A stretch of DNA of 64,000 nt from Paragonimus skrjabini miyazakii (taxonomy: Eukaryota > Platyhelminthes > Trematoda > Plagiorchiida > Troglotrematidae): NCBI GenBank assembly GCA_014338405.1, contig JTDE01000099.1, positions 29,811-93,810 of the forward strand. The letters are read 5' to 3'. The notes under the pieces are model-generated. The model was given only the letters and a program-made list of their open reading frames with translations. It was not told the origin of the DNA and did no database searches. The position numbers were made by a program, and so were the translations under genes. Positions 24,805 to 37,259 of the stretch are shown one piece after another (the first letter of the stretch is position 1; every line of letters begins with the position of its first letter).

Positions 24805-25062
24805 TCATAAGTGTATTGAATTCATAATTTTAGATTCATCCTGGGCAGCATGATATTCTCCACTCTTTGCATGACCAATTCGGCGAAGAATCCCTGTCTG
24901 ATGAACCCTATGGTTTTCCCATACGTTTTTCACATACTTCATCGTCGAGTTTGAAGTATATGGATGAACATGGTTTTGAGAGATTGCTATGCTTGCCAGT
25001 CTCGAGGATTCATTTGGTCGGAGTTTATTCTCTTGCAGTATTCGCAGTGTTTCTTTGACCAC
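24805..25062 (-). pseudogene. Possible PLE thumb/linker fragment
   Basis: An 85-codon minus-strand frame contains KETLRILQENKLRPN, similar to the NGYP region after the PLE reverse transcriptase, and then MKYVKNVWE, similar to the PYVKG..E block seen in many PLE linkers. It lies upstream, on the same strand, of the GIY-YIG remains at 23930-24300, in the order expected for one element. The similarity is short and no catalytic motif is present, so this is tentative. Confidence 0.35.
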
Positions 25063-25412
25063 GGTAAGAAGAATGAGGATAGATAGCTCCGGGACATCAA
25101 ACGGAATAACTGCTTTGTTTCCCTACACCTGGACATATTTTTCATTTATTCAAAAATACCCCCTGAAATCATCAAAACGACAAAGTGAGGAAGAAGACTT
25201 GTTTCTCGTGTTTGATCATCAGGCCAATTATATCATGATAAGAATGAAATTAGTGGCCACGATGAGTTATAAAAACGGTCAAAATAGGTTATGGACGGTG
25301 GCAGTTACGCACTCACTGTTCCAAAGTGGCTTGCTTGGTTGTGGGTCAGAGGTGCTAAGACATCCGAACTATCTTCTTCTGAGCGCAAAGGTTGGAGTTG
25401 TGTAATCATATA

Positions 25413-25481
25413 CTGACCGTTGCCGAAGCCATTGGGATACGACTGCGCAACCCTGATCTCTCCGCACAGAAGACTGTGCGG
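25413..25481 (+). pseudogene. PLE C-terminal fragment, opposite strand
   Basis: The plus-strand frame at 25413-25481 reads TVAEAIGIRLRNPDLSAQK. It matches the end of the GIY-YIG module of the PLE at 46041-46835 (AAAEAIGIRLRNPNLCAQK) with only a few substitutions. The reading is continuous for about 23 codons. This is a fragment of an element close to that copy, oriented away from the minus-strand PLE remains at 23930-25062. Confidence 0.8.
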
Positions 25482-25979
25482 ATATATAACTTTCTTTGTT
25501 CCACAGTCAATCAAGCCAGTTTGAAACAGTAGTTGCGTAACTTATACTAAACACGCTGCCCATAACGTTCACTAACCGTTTTCATGAATCATCATAGTTG
25601 CTGTTTTCATATTTGTAGCCAAACGTTCTGCAATCCTTTGTAAATTGTTTAATTCTGCTTAACATTTTGGATAAACCCGTTTCTTATCGTGAACACAATC
25701 AAACACAAATTGCTCTTCCACACCGGTTTAAGTTTCAGACAGCGAACTCGTTTCGATTACTCAGTTATCTCAAGTTTGAGATTGGATGGTGAGTACAAAA
25801 GTAAAGACGGAAGTCAGCCACTATAGCGTTCCCTCCATCGATGTGGACAACGCCGGGTTTACCGGTGTGAACGAATCTACTCAGATGATCAGTGAACGTA
25901 AACTGGCTATACATTGCTCCTTAAACATCATTCACGTCCAGCGAGGTTTCTAGTGCTACATGGTGTATTTTTAAACCAC
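25482..25979. other. No recognised feature
   Basis: Sequence between the PLE fragment and the next candidate exon. Nothing recognised. Confidence 0.4.
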
Positions 25980-26169
25980 CTACTAATGCGTAGGTTAATT
26001 TCAGAGTCATCTGGGTCTTCATAAACGAGGGGTTCCGATCCAGGATGTACAATACTGTCTGGGGACAATTCATCTGTTACAAACTGAGTTTTGATAAGCT
26101 TCAGGTTCACTATCTCGCCATCCTTAACGTTTGTAATTCTGCCTCTTTCAAGGTCTTGGCACGCTGGAA
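25980..26169 (-). CDS. Candidate internal exon, protein unknown
   Basis: A minus-strand open frame with a distinctly coding look: GRITNVKDGEIVNLKLIKTQ, then DELSPDSIVHPGSEPLVYED and SEINLRIS. The acceptor CGAATATCTGTCAG lies directly upstream of 26169. The best donor in the right place (AG before GTGGTT, intron from 25979) is weak. The open frame is 91 codons overall. No domain was recognised. It is on the same strand as the candidate exon at 5243-5417. Confidence 0.38.
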
Positions 26170-28690
26170 CTGACAGATATTCGATCAACGAAATATTTAC
26201 CAAATTGTCTTCGATTTTTTAGCTCCGCATTTGTGTCTCAAACTAAGCCGACAATTTGCCACATACACAGATGTCTTCAGCAGTCACCTTTGACTGGCAT
26301 GTGTCAGCAATTTTCGTGGCGAAGATGTTGAAAACTTAATCCACGGAGAACATGCTTTCCAACTCTATTAAGCTGGAACAATCGGATCAATAAAAACGCA
26401 TTAGTGGATCTGGAACAACTCACATCCTCACGTGGGTCTAACAAATCCCATTTATTGTGGAGTGGCATAAATATTTCATTTTTCCTTTAGAGTTGACTGC
26501 AACAAGTAATTCATACAGTTAATTGAAGGGATACAATTCAATAACTAAACATATAGCAACTGAAAGTTAAATTGTTTGGATAAGAAGTAGAGATGTGAAC
26601 AAAATTGTTTTCTGGTCACATTAAATTTTATGGAGAAGGTACGGAGTTCGAGATATTTTATTGCCATTTCCTAAGTAGTCTGTTTCCAAAAAGACAAAGT
26701 CAGGTTTTTTCAAATCAAAATGACACATGTAAAAAATAATCGACTCTCTTGTTTGTTTTAAGAGAATATTTTTAAAAATGACCGTTCGTTATTTGTCAGC
26801 GTTTGTTACAAAACCTTTTAAATTCACAACTTATCTTGGCTGTTCCTCAAAACCTGGTTGTAGATTGTAGTTTGGATTGTCTTGAAAAGCTGTCAAATTG
26901 AGCCATTGTAATTAATTGATTGAAATCAATAATATGTGTTAAATGTTTACTGATGATGTTCTCGATTTGAAAGTGTATCACGTTGTGTAAACAACCGTGT
27001 ACTTTCATAAGTTCTCAGAGGAATATCTCTGAAATTATGTTGTCTCAAGATAGCCGGAAATTTGAGCATTTTTTTCCAAAACTGAACAACACCCACACTT
27101 GATCGTAGCCTTTACATTCAGAAAACCCTTTCTGGCTGGCCCACTTCGAAATGACTTGTAAACTCAATTTGCCATACAAGTATGAATATGATAGTCTTCT
27201 ATAAAGTTTATTATAAAGCCATAAAAGTCATCATGATGGGTTTTTTTGAGGCAACCTTATCGGCAAAGCAATATCAAACCAAACTTAATCTATTCACGAC
27301 TTCGAAATGCTCATTTTTTGATTACTTCCTTTCTTTTTGTCCACTGCTGCCCCCTTGTCGTTACGTCACCTCCATGGGCAGTATCAATAAGTGTGAAACG
27401 TTAATACAAAGTACCATGTAAGGGAACAAGTAAAATGAACAATCTTTTCTGCAGACAAAACTGGTAAGTGCACAATCACAACAAAAATGGAACCGAGTAT
27501 TTCTTGTCGGTTTAAATGGTGGAGCGAGAATAGTAAAATTATAGCAAACGTTTATTGTAATTAAACACGTGATGATTAAAACAAAAGGTTCAGCGTGAAA
27601 TTTAAAAACGCATTTCATCATTAATCAATAATTCGAGAAGCGATGTAGGTTATCATTTCACGTGAATTTATTTACAATATTATGGGGACAAGGAACTTCT
27701 AAAGGCCTGCCGTAACTTTGACCGAAACAGTGATCAATCATAAACTTGACTTATCGAAGTTATGTCAATAGTGGCACTAAAAATGCTTTGACTTGCAGAA
27801 TTTTTAATTGATTGCCTCATTTTCTTGATCATTTCATTAGTAAACTAGACAAACAAACACCTCGGTAAATACACACACTTGTGTATATTTAGTTAGACTG
27901 CAGTTTCAGATTTCCTTTCCATTCCCATTCGAGCTAATTCTTTCGGTAATCAACTTCCTCAGCGGAGGTGATATAAGTACTCAGAAAAATTGCCCCAATA
28001 AACAGTTTTGGAACATCATTTCTTCTGATTAAGTTTGGCGTTACCGACGTTAGAGTTTTCTCTCATTTTCTGTATTAACAGGGATAAAGGTGAAACTACT
28101 GGATAACCTTGCCGTAAAATCTAAAACTTTGTGATGGATAAACCTAAACAGAAACCAAACAACTCGGTCAATTATATCAATAATAGAAGAGTTTGAGTTT
28201 TATATATATTGAATAGTTTAAAACGTGAAGCATGCTCCACACCTAATCGACACATCCCTCGTTTGAAGTCTTCAGTCAAGCGTTATGTATGAAAACTCAG
28301 TGCCTTCGTACAAGCCGTCATATAGCTACTATAGACAAAGTACAAGTTTCTATTGTCCAAAAACCAAGTTTATGTCACAAACACACAATAAGGACTCTCG
28401 CTTCTGGTGAACAAGCTTCTATACATGACATTTCTGTCCTTATCCCAAATTCGCTATGACAGACGGTGATGAGTCCGCCACACATGTGGGTAGAAAATAT
28501 TTCAAATACTCACCATGGCTAGACTTCTTTTTCAATATGCGCCAGACACATGCGGTCCTTAAGCATCAGACGAACCAAACAGCAACGCAATTCTTCGTGT
28601 TCGAGTAATCACCGACGCTGACTCTTCTAATAAACGACTAGGTGAATCAACACAATAAATGACGTGTGAATAAGAACTCTGCAATTTCAG
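26170..28690. other. No recognised gene or repeat; AT-rich
   Basis: Long A/T-rich sequence with many T runs. The overlapping frames at 27182-27421 and 27361-27621 have no motif. Confidence 0.5.
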
Positions 28691-28858
28691 ATGCGATCAT
28701 CAAGCGCCACTGTACGCTTCTTGGACGCAAACAAACATTTTGGGATAATGTATATATTCACTGGGATGCAAAGCCAGTTATTGTCCCTAAAACTGTGATG
28801 CTTGCCGTCGAACGCGGGTTAGATTATTTGAGGCAATTTGACATAGCTATACCGATAG
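28691..28858 (+). CDS. Candidate internal exon, protein unknown
   Basis: The acceptor CTCTGCAATTTCAG ends at 28690, and a donor (CGATAG before GTTAAT) begins at 28859. The 168 bp between are open and read KRHCTLLGRKQTFWDNVYIH followed by DAKPVIVPKTVMLAVERGLD, which has the balanced composition of a globular protein. The exon starts at the second codon position and ends after one base. It is not in phase with the candidate at 29281, so if both are real a further exon or a different splice choice is needed. Family unknown. Confidence 0.42.
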
Positions 28859-29280
28859 GTTAATTCAAATGTTTTGGGTTAGCATGAAGGGAAACGGTGT
28901 CACAAGGTCATGCACATAGTTCTCCACTGAACTAGAAACCTACCCTTGATGGGTAACTGGATGTAAAAGCGTACAAAAATCAGCCTAGCAGAATTGTGCT
29001 TATGGGAAGATGAACAGAAATCACAAGCGTTTACTAACGTCAAACTTCATGCAAGATCTTAGCAATTCGGTTTACTGACGTTTGCAGTTATATACGTTTC
29101 CGTCTCCGTTTTTAAAAATTACTGGACAATATGTTATTGGAACTTGGTATTTCCCATGCTTATCGGTTTGATGTCTACTTCCTGAAAGTTGAAACCGGAA
29201 ATCTCTACAAACTTACTGTTTTATCAGTAGATTAGTAAATTACTGCAACATAAATGAAAAATCTTTTCCTTGCCGCCGAG

Positions 29281-29526
29281 TTCACTGGAAGAACAAGGAA
29301 ACTTGTATTCTGAGAGGCTAACAGTAGAACGCCAAGTTGCTTATACATACCGGCACGTGTATCATTCAAATTTCAAATTGGCCAGCTATACTCAACCAGG
29401 TGATCACGAAAACAAAATTGTTTGCTTAACAGGACTGAGTGATAAATCAACACCTTCACAAGAAATGCACTTATCACGTCCTTTCCGAAGCGCAGCTGGA
29501 CATGAATTTGATCTCACTAATGCGAA
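29281..29526 (+). CDS. Candidate internal exon, protein unknown
   Basis: The acceptor region ATCTTTTCCTTGCCGCCGAG ends at 29280, and a strong donor (GCGAA before GTATGT) starts at 29527. The 246-bp open frame between reads SLEEQGNLYSERLTVERQVA near the start and SRPFRSAAGHEFDLTNA near the end, with a mixed polar composition typical of a soluble domain. The open frame continues to a stop only 50 bases past the donor. I do not recognise the domain. It lies 420 bp after another candidate exon on the same strand, which mildly supports a real gene here. Confidence 0.45.
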
Positions 29527-32513
29527 GTATGTACTACCTGCTTCTAGACTCACGTGGACGCTCTACTATATGATATAAGGATTTCCGTTGCAATAAACTG
29601 GGAGTTGAAACCGTACAATTGTAAGTTTATCCCGGTAATTTTTCAAAAGTAGTTATGCACGCTGCTTTATCACCTACTCATGTATGGACAAAACAAGAGT
29701 ACACGAAAGCCGTGATTACAACGTCTGTTCCAAACCGAAGCAAACGATTTAGGCGGTTGACGTATCCACTTACTGACGTGGCATTCATGGACTGTTATCT
29801 TTTTCAATAGAACTGGCATCCTCGTGCACAGAACCAATAAGTTTCAACAAGTGATTGGAAGATTTAAGAACAAATCACCCATAAATCGAAACAGATGTAT
29901 CATCAGTGGAATGGTCAATCGGTCATTCATTGAAACTGGGGCTGTAGTATAGTCTGTAATGACAGAGTAGACGATCACCGGTTTCGTCACGGATGCCTAT
30001 CAAGTTTCCACTGTTTTTCTCAATACAGTTGAAAAGTGACGAATGCAAAATCCCTCTTCGCTACAATACCTATGAAACAACTGGCGAGAAAGCCACAGAA
30101 GCTATATTGCCAAACAATTTTTAACCATTCAGAACCGATGTCTTACGCCAATGCAACTCTCGAGCTCGAGGACAAAATAGATATACCACGCTAGTTTCTA
30201 ACAGAAGGCCTTCGATAAATTGCACCGGAAAAAACCAAGTGTAATTAATATGAAATAATTAACCGGATACTACGTCTGATGGTAAATATTAATAACCGGA
30301 TTCTACCTGTTTTCTTCATGAATGTGCATTTATATTTTTATGGGTCTTCGCAGAAGTGAGATAAAGGTACTTGCATGTTCAGCTCAATTTACGGTCCACA
30401 ACGGATAATGCAGATATCCGACAGTAACAGGCAGATTTTTGGAGTGATCGAACATCATGAGACTTACTCCAACACAGAACCATGAAACACTTTACACTAA
30501 GCACCTGGAGACTACTTTGTGGTCCACCGGTCTGTATCAAGAACTATCGCGTGTTTGTTCCATGAGAGATCAAAATTTACTAAAAAATATTTCAAACGGG
30601 TTGATGTTTATAAGCAAAATGGTTATCGACAAGTCAGCCAAACTAAACCTTGCACATTGCCTGGCGGTTACAATCATCGTGTGAAACACCACTAATTGTA
30701 ATTATCATTGAAGTATTTCAACCTACGTCAATTGTAAAAGTGGACTAAAGCAGCCCGGACGGAAATTTTTCTACGGAAACAATTGCTTTTGCTACTGAGA
30801 AAATGGCAAGATCGCGAAAGAAAGTCTGTATTTCCCTTTCAACTCATCCTCAGTATATGGTTGTGTCATTAGATAATTTAATAGATACGTTGCTTAACGG
30901 GGGGTTGCTCTATCAGAGCTAGCAGCGTCAACCTAGGTTGTTGGGCTTTCGCGAACGGTCTCTGATATTCTCAATTCATCGACTACGTCAACAGAATAAT
31001 GCTACATTTTTCATCATCTACGTGTGAGCATTTTCAGTGTAAATATTTTCATGACTTTGCCCTCAACAGATTTTTGCGCCTGTAAGTCTGACTTCAGCTC
31101 TTTCTTTGAGCTGACTCGCATATTCACAATACCAATCGTAATTAAGGACTCCACCGTACTTGGCAATAGAACGCAACTTAAATAATTTAGCGCCAACAAG
31201 AAGATCATCTCCATGAAAATACTTATCACTGCACGCTGTGTTTGACTTCTTGCTCTGGTTTGTTTTCAAAGACATTCTTCGTCACTGATGACTTGACCAG
31301 TTAGCTGATAGAAACTTTCTTGACCATAATTCTCTTTGTATGCTTGTATCTTCAAGAAAACCAGAAGCGAATGTCAAACAGACAAAAATGTGACAAAATG
31401 TGAGACATAAATCAAGCTGATCAAAGTAACGACGGATAGATTCAGTTGAGTGGGGTCAGACCAAAAAACAGTAAGTATGTTTCTGAAACAGTTGTCAGTA
31501 GAGAACTTTCCGTGGGTTAAATCGATGTATCAGTGATAAATATTATCGTGTAGCTTAGTGTGTCTTTATTGGTTGTAATTCGTAACCGAACATTGTGTTG
31601 TTGTTGTCGTTTAGTTAGATGATTATTTAAACTGTACAAAAAAGAGATCACATCACAAATTCGTTGGCTCAATCACTGTGTTGTTGCTACTGCGTAGAAA
31701 CTAACTTCAGGTTTAAGATAAGTATATTTGCAATTACTATTGCGTGGTTCAAGCCACTGATTCTGACATTACCGTCAGTAAATTTCCTACAATGGATTTT
31801 GTACCTTGGAACATTTGGACATCTACTCAAGTTTACAGCGCATCAAAGATCGATCAGAATGGTTTGAAATATAGTGTATTAAGTGTAAGCAGGTGAAAGA
31901 AGGGGAGAACACACCGCATGTTCTCGCGATTACCCTCAAGGATGCACACGCTTCTGTTAAAAATTTCTCGTTTTCCGATTCTTCTATATCACTCCCTGAC
32001 CCTTTCTTGAGGCATCTGCTGCCCAAGCACGTTCAACCTGTCAACTCTAGAGCTGTTGAATAACCGAACATTTGGACTGTAGTGAGGGATGAAAACCGAG
32101 ATATTCGTGCATTTATCCTTCAACTCCAAACAAATGTGTCAGGATAATATTTTGGTTATCAACTGCAATTTCATCAAAGGGATAACTTAATTCAAGGATC
32201 CAATATTTCTGATCTCCAGGAATAGTTATTACGATCGAATGAGACATTCTGGCAATCTGCCAAATCTCTTTGTGAACAATTTCAAGATGGTTAGGCCGTA
32301 GTGGCCTGAAAGCTCGCTGTGTTGAGTAATGCCAGCATTATCGAGGGGCTGGCATATTAACAGCATCAACCGTTTAAAAAGGTAACCCACAAATGAAATG
32401 CAGCATTTGGACCACGTTACTCTATTCCTAATTCTGTTTATCGTTAGAATAACTGCAAGTCATGTGATCATTAGCATTCTCGACTTACATGTCCGTTGCA
32501 CAGTTTCAACTAT
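29527..32513. other. No well-supported feature
   Basis: Two protein-like minus-strand frames, around 31066-31275 (GAKLFKLRSIAKYGGVLNYD) and 31934-32015 (SGSDIEESENEKFLTEACA), have only weak splice signals and were not called. The rest shows nothing. Confidence 0.4.
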
Positions 32514-32840
32514 TATAAATGTGGCGAGATTTGACACATTCAAGTCATACTTCGAAGACCTGTTTGATTTGCAGTACTTTGGAAAATCGGAGTCTGTCAA
32601 TTAATTTTGTTGATTTTACGCAATGTATACTTTACAGTTAACAGTAGTCTCAAACATTTCTTTATTACTGACACCGGTAGTGTTGAGTCTTTTATCTCAG
32701 GTGATTGCTTGAAGGGACTCAAACTTTCAATTGTCTTGAAACCTACCGAATCACAGAAGACAATAGGGAAGAACAATTTTCTTGATAATTCTTCTTCTGA
32801 TCAATATAGTTATATTTGCTCAACAAAACCAAATAAGTAT
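32514..32840 (+). pseudogene. Decayed LTR-retrotransposon gag zinc knuckle and aspartic protease
   Basis: One reading frame, interrupted by stops, carries YKCGEI (32514-32531), a spacing suggestive of a CCHC gag knuckle with WKIGVCQLI as a mutated second knuckle. After it comes FFITDTGSVESFISGDCLKG with the retroviral-type aspartic protease signature DTGS at 32670-32681. The order gag knuckle then protease in the same frame is that of Ty3/gypsy-type gag-pol. At least two in-frame stops lie between them and no reverse transcriptase or LTR was found, so this is a relic. The exact lineage is not determined. Confidence 0.55.
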
Positions 32841-35800
32841 TAGTAGAACATCCATTGGTCCATATATTAGGGTACAAAATTCGGAACACTAAGAGTCACT
32901 GGTGTTTGTGATCAGTGGTTTAGAGATCACCACACAATTAGGTCACAAAAGTCGAGAATGACTTCAGTGATTTGACCTTACGCCAAGGCAACTGCAGGGT
33001 TTGTACAAACTTTTTATGAGAACAAAGGACCGAATCGCGTAATGGAATAACAATCGACCCCGCCTGGTCTAGGTTTCGTTGTCTGAACAGCTTGGGGTGA
33101 TTAGTTGGAATTTCGTAAACTATAAGAATGACTTGCTTTGGATCAAGCCATGGTCCGTATCGACAACGTATGCAACTACTGAGCTGTTAATTGTTCTGGT
33201 CCCGAACCCGGTTACTTTCAGTATGAAAGACTAGTGTCTCAACCAGAATAGGTTCGTGTATTCCTTACGCTGCTGCTGTACAACGGACCATATAAGACTT
33301 GTAGTGATACTGACTGAAATGGACTGGCTGATCTTGTCATGGGTTGACAGAAAAACACACCAATAATGATGCAAATCACGTTTCCGCCCATGAAATAAGA
33401 ATAGAATCCATATATCAAGGGTTATTGACGCAGCAAACACAAGTCTGTATGTTACTCGACCTGAGCGAGCACATGACGAGGATGGAGGGTTAGTTTGCAC
33501 TGCAGTATTTTTCGTCCAAAAAATATAGGCAAGCATTGCGATTGTGTTGGTAGACTGGTTGAAATAGGCTTCTCTTTACAACAGTCACGTCAACTGTCAA
33601 ATCTGTATACCATTTTTGTGACTGCATTGAACTGGTTGATTTTTTGCTTACGTCATTGGCAAGTAACAAATCTGGACGACAATTGTCAGTACGTACGTGT
33701 CGGTAGAACTGCCTGATATTTTTAGGCGAACCTGTCATATGATTTCGCCATCATATGGTGCGAGAGTTGATGCCATAAATTCTAATGTACTTATTGGGTC
33801 CCATACTCAACAACTACTGGCATAGTGCTGTGACTCATACATGATAGATCAGAATCGGTAAACAAGGAACAGTTATGCATAGTAAAACGTTTCTTGTTCT
33901 CTTTATGCTGAAAAAAGAGAAAGCCGTATCACATAGGAAGTTCATTCTTAAAAATTCCGAGAGTTTTTAAACATGGGCTAACACACTTATCAGTGGATCT
34001 TTAGCCTCAAAGCTACCGCAATAGGAAGTAAACGAATGAATATTCTACGTTCCGTGTATGAAATCTGAAATGTACAAACACGCACTCGGAATGCATGATA
34101 CGAATCAAAGTGTAGTAAGACAAAATCTCCTGCCCCGATAAACAGGCCAATTAGGAGTAGTCCGAGGACGACCAGTCAATCAGGTCATTCGCAATCCCTG
34201 AGTCAAAAAGTCACGTGACAGAATACAATGTTAAGATGGATATTCAAGTCTCACCTACTTCATACTGAGAACAATGCATTGTTATCCGGGCAGTTGAGAG
34301 GTCCCACTTGTCCGTTCAACTGTGTATAGTCGATTATGTGACAGACTGCTTGTATATTCGATAGGTATTCGATCCACTTGTTCCGCAAACACAAACATCC
34401 CGTTCTGCTCGCTCCCTCTCTCCTTCCACATATATATATATATATATGTATAACTTTGTTTCACTGACAATACGACGGTGTCGCTCATCTTTATAACCAT
34501 GGATAAATTATCTGTTGAACTGCCGATTCCATTTTGTTATTCGGCTATTGATCGAGTTTCTGAATGCAGTGACTTCACATTCTGAAACCTTATAACCTCT
34601 GTTTTCAAACATTTCTCGTGGTCTTCATCAACAATTATTTCTACTACACATCACACACACACATGTGTGTGTGGTCACTGCCTTCCGTTTGGTTGCTTGC
34701 AGTTTGTCCATTCCCTAATGATATGCACCTAGACAGCCTAGACGACTGTAACGTGAACCATACAATGTGTTTGATGCATGAATCAACGAGAAGTTGTGTA
34801 TTTCTTCGATGTGAATTTTAGTCTATATTACAGCTAAAATTAACTAATGTTAACTGAAAGGTATAATGTCCTGATAAATCCATGAATGAAACTGTCACAA
34901 TCCTTTCAGTTTACTTGGTAGCCATGCCAATAGAATACTGGTCATAAATGACATTTTTATCGTTTGCAATCGCAGCAAGTATGCAACCCACTAATGTGTT
35001 TGGATTAATCTAAGATAACTTTTGGTGATAAACCTACATGCGAGGTGTTGTGCACAAACTCTTCTACAACTTGTGAATCCCGGTTAAACAGACATATGCA
35101 AAATGTGAGCTTGTTTGAACACTGATGTGTTATCAACTTTCAGTTTTGGTACTCTATACGTTAATTCCTCCTTGTCTGGCTCGTCTTGATTGTTCGGCCG
35201 TGCTAGCAGATAACCGGTGATTAGATCAACTAAAAACCATATGCAAACGAAAACTCTTCCCCCAATGATCTGGACGTAATATGGTCGTCCAGGTTACAAC
35301 CTAAGAGAACCCTGCTTTTAATTGTACAAACTCCCGGAAAACAGGGATTCGATTAGGCCACCTTGTTTGGAAATACTTGTAGTGAAGATTCAAGAACCGG
35401 TTAACGGTGCAGTCAACATCGCCTTAATATTGCGAGTCTAAAAATCGACAGGCAGTCATTCTTGTAACTTTCTATCAGAATGCTAGTGAAGCTTGACCAT
35501 ATTCCTCAAGACCCGATTGACAGGTGGATGGCACAGTACGGGTGACTTGATATTGCACCTCAGTGAATTCAAGAGCTTACGGTTTCATTTTCACTTCTAC
35601 AATTTAACTCATTAGTAGTAAACGTACGGTGCTCTTGAGAGCTGATAATTCACCTTTCGAGGGGTTTAACGTGTAGTGGACTAACCCAATGCAAATATAC
35701 AAACATAACGGTCAATTCAAAGTAGTCATCCACTAGTCCATTACAAACAGTTGCGGGGTCCTTTTCCTTGGTATATCGTTTCCAATGTTGCCAGTTAAAA

Positions 35801-37065
35801 TCCAGCCGAAAGGTACAACCAAACAGAAGTTTGCAATTGGTCACCCTGTAAGCAAGCACCAAACAGACCAGACACGCACACCAGAACTGCATTGCTGGCA
35901 TGACAATTTAAGCATCTTTACAGAACTAACGGATGTGGATTGTACGTAAAAATATATCAAAATATGAAACTGAATGTGGAACTACTCACTAATTACACCG
36001 TACTTCCCATTCGGAAACTCAACCGTATTCGGATCAAATGTCTCTCAGACGGGTGAACACTCAAAACGGTGTTCTGTTTTATGATAGACAGTCCAAAAAG
36101 TCTGTTTGTTTGCGAACTATAAGATCACTCGTGAACGATGTTTAGTTTGTAGTGTAGAAAAAACTATTGACGCTGCCAGTTCAATGTATTCAATAAAGAG
36201 TTTTATCTTATGGATAGAGAGTACACGTAACTATAATGTACAGTTTAGTTTGAAAGCTAAACATGTCGTTTTTGTAACTGATTAAACAAACTATTGATCA
36301 AAGAGACAAACATTCGTGAACTTTCATTAAGCACGTTTTGTCAGTAGATACAAGATAACATTTGTGACAGCATGGTCATTTTGTGAATTTCACTCCAATA
36401 GCTCAGTTTTACGTCAAACCATTTTTGTTCTTTTTGATGGAGAAAGCACTGATAAATAAAATGAAGGTGATTTAAGTCAGAAACACTTCCTGTCACGCTC
36501 AACTCTGTTTGATTTACATCCGTCATGTGTCAGACGCCGTGGCTGGTTAACGTAGCCGAAGCTGTCTAGATACACTCCGTTCATAAACGGAGAAACTGTA
36601 AGCAACCATGCTGAAGACAGAGAAGAGAGTGTGCAATAGAACTAACTAATCAGAAGGACGTTGAGAAGGTCAGAAGAACCGTTAACATGGATTATAATGT
36701 TCAAGGAACTGAACTCTTCTACTTGAAAAGCCTACTCAATAGTTGGCTAACGTACACAAAGAGAGGGTTTGACAGGTAGATATTCCGAGTTGTACATTGC
36801 CTATGCTGCTAACTAACTCATAAATGCTTCCGTCGTTAACACACTGAAGAACACTGTAAATCCGACTGTGTTAGAATCAGATGCTTCACATCAACTAACA
36901 GTCTCTGAGCACTTTCTCATTGCAGTAAGTTCAAAATACACCACAGATGGGCTCTGATAAACAGGCCTGTGTGACCAATCCGTTGGTGACAACTGCACCT
37001 AACTGTGTGGGTTTTACGTGAATGTATTCGATAATACGTAGACCTGAATCAAAATACGATGCTAC
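32841..37065. other. No recognised gene; short (TA)n and CA/TG simple repeats
   Basis: A (TA)n run lies at about 34430-34448 and a short CA/TG palindromic run near 34650-34672. Remaining open frames have no motif. No flanking LTR for the gag-protease relic was recognised. Confidence 0.5.
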
Positions 37066-37089
37066 GGACTACTCACTCCTGAGTAGTCC
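37066..37089. repeat. Perfect 10-bp hairpin
   Basis: GGACTACTCA at 37066-37075 is followed by the loop CTCC and TGAGTAGTCC at 37080-37089, a perfect stem. The half-site TGAGTAGTC recurs as GAGTAGTCGG about 40 bp downstream. Function unknown. Confidence 0.85.
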
Positions 37090-37228
37090 ATCTTCCAGTT
37101 TTGATAGCTTGGTCTACTACAATGAGTAGTCGGCCACAATGGAGCAGAATTATGGACCGAATCATGGTGATGACCGGTGAGTGATCGTTAGAGTAGCTTG
37201 GAGACCGGCAGTGATAATTAAACCCAAT

Positions 37229-37252
37229 AGCACACGCTACGGCGTGTGTTAC
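37229..37252. repeat. Short GC-rich hairpin
   Basis: CACACGC, loop TACG, GCGTGTG: a 7-bp perfect stem within otherwise AT-rich sequence. It may be part of an unrecognised repeat. Confidence 0.6.
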
Positions 37253-37259
37253 TAATCAA

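Noticed and set aside
31066..31275. Minus-strand frame with GAKLFKLRSIAKYGGVLNYD, protein-like
   Set aside because: Overlaps another open frame, and splice signals are weak on both sides. Worth a homology search, but not supported enough to call.
31934..32015. Minus-strand short frame with SGSDIEESENEKFLTEACA ending at a GTAATC donor
   Set aside because: No pyrimidine tract at the acceptor and too short to judge; acidic low-complexity stretches arise by chance.
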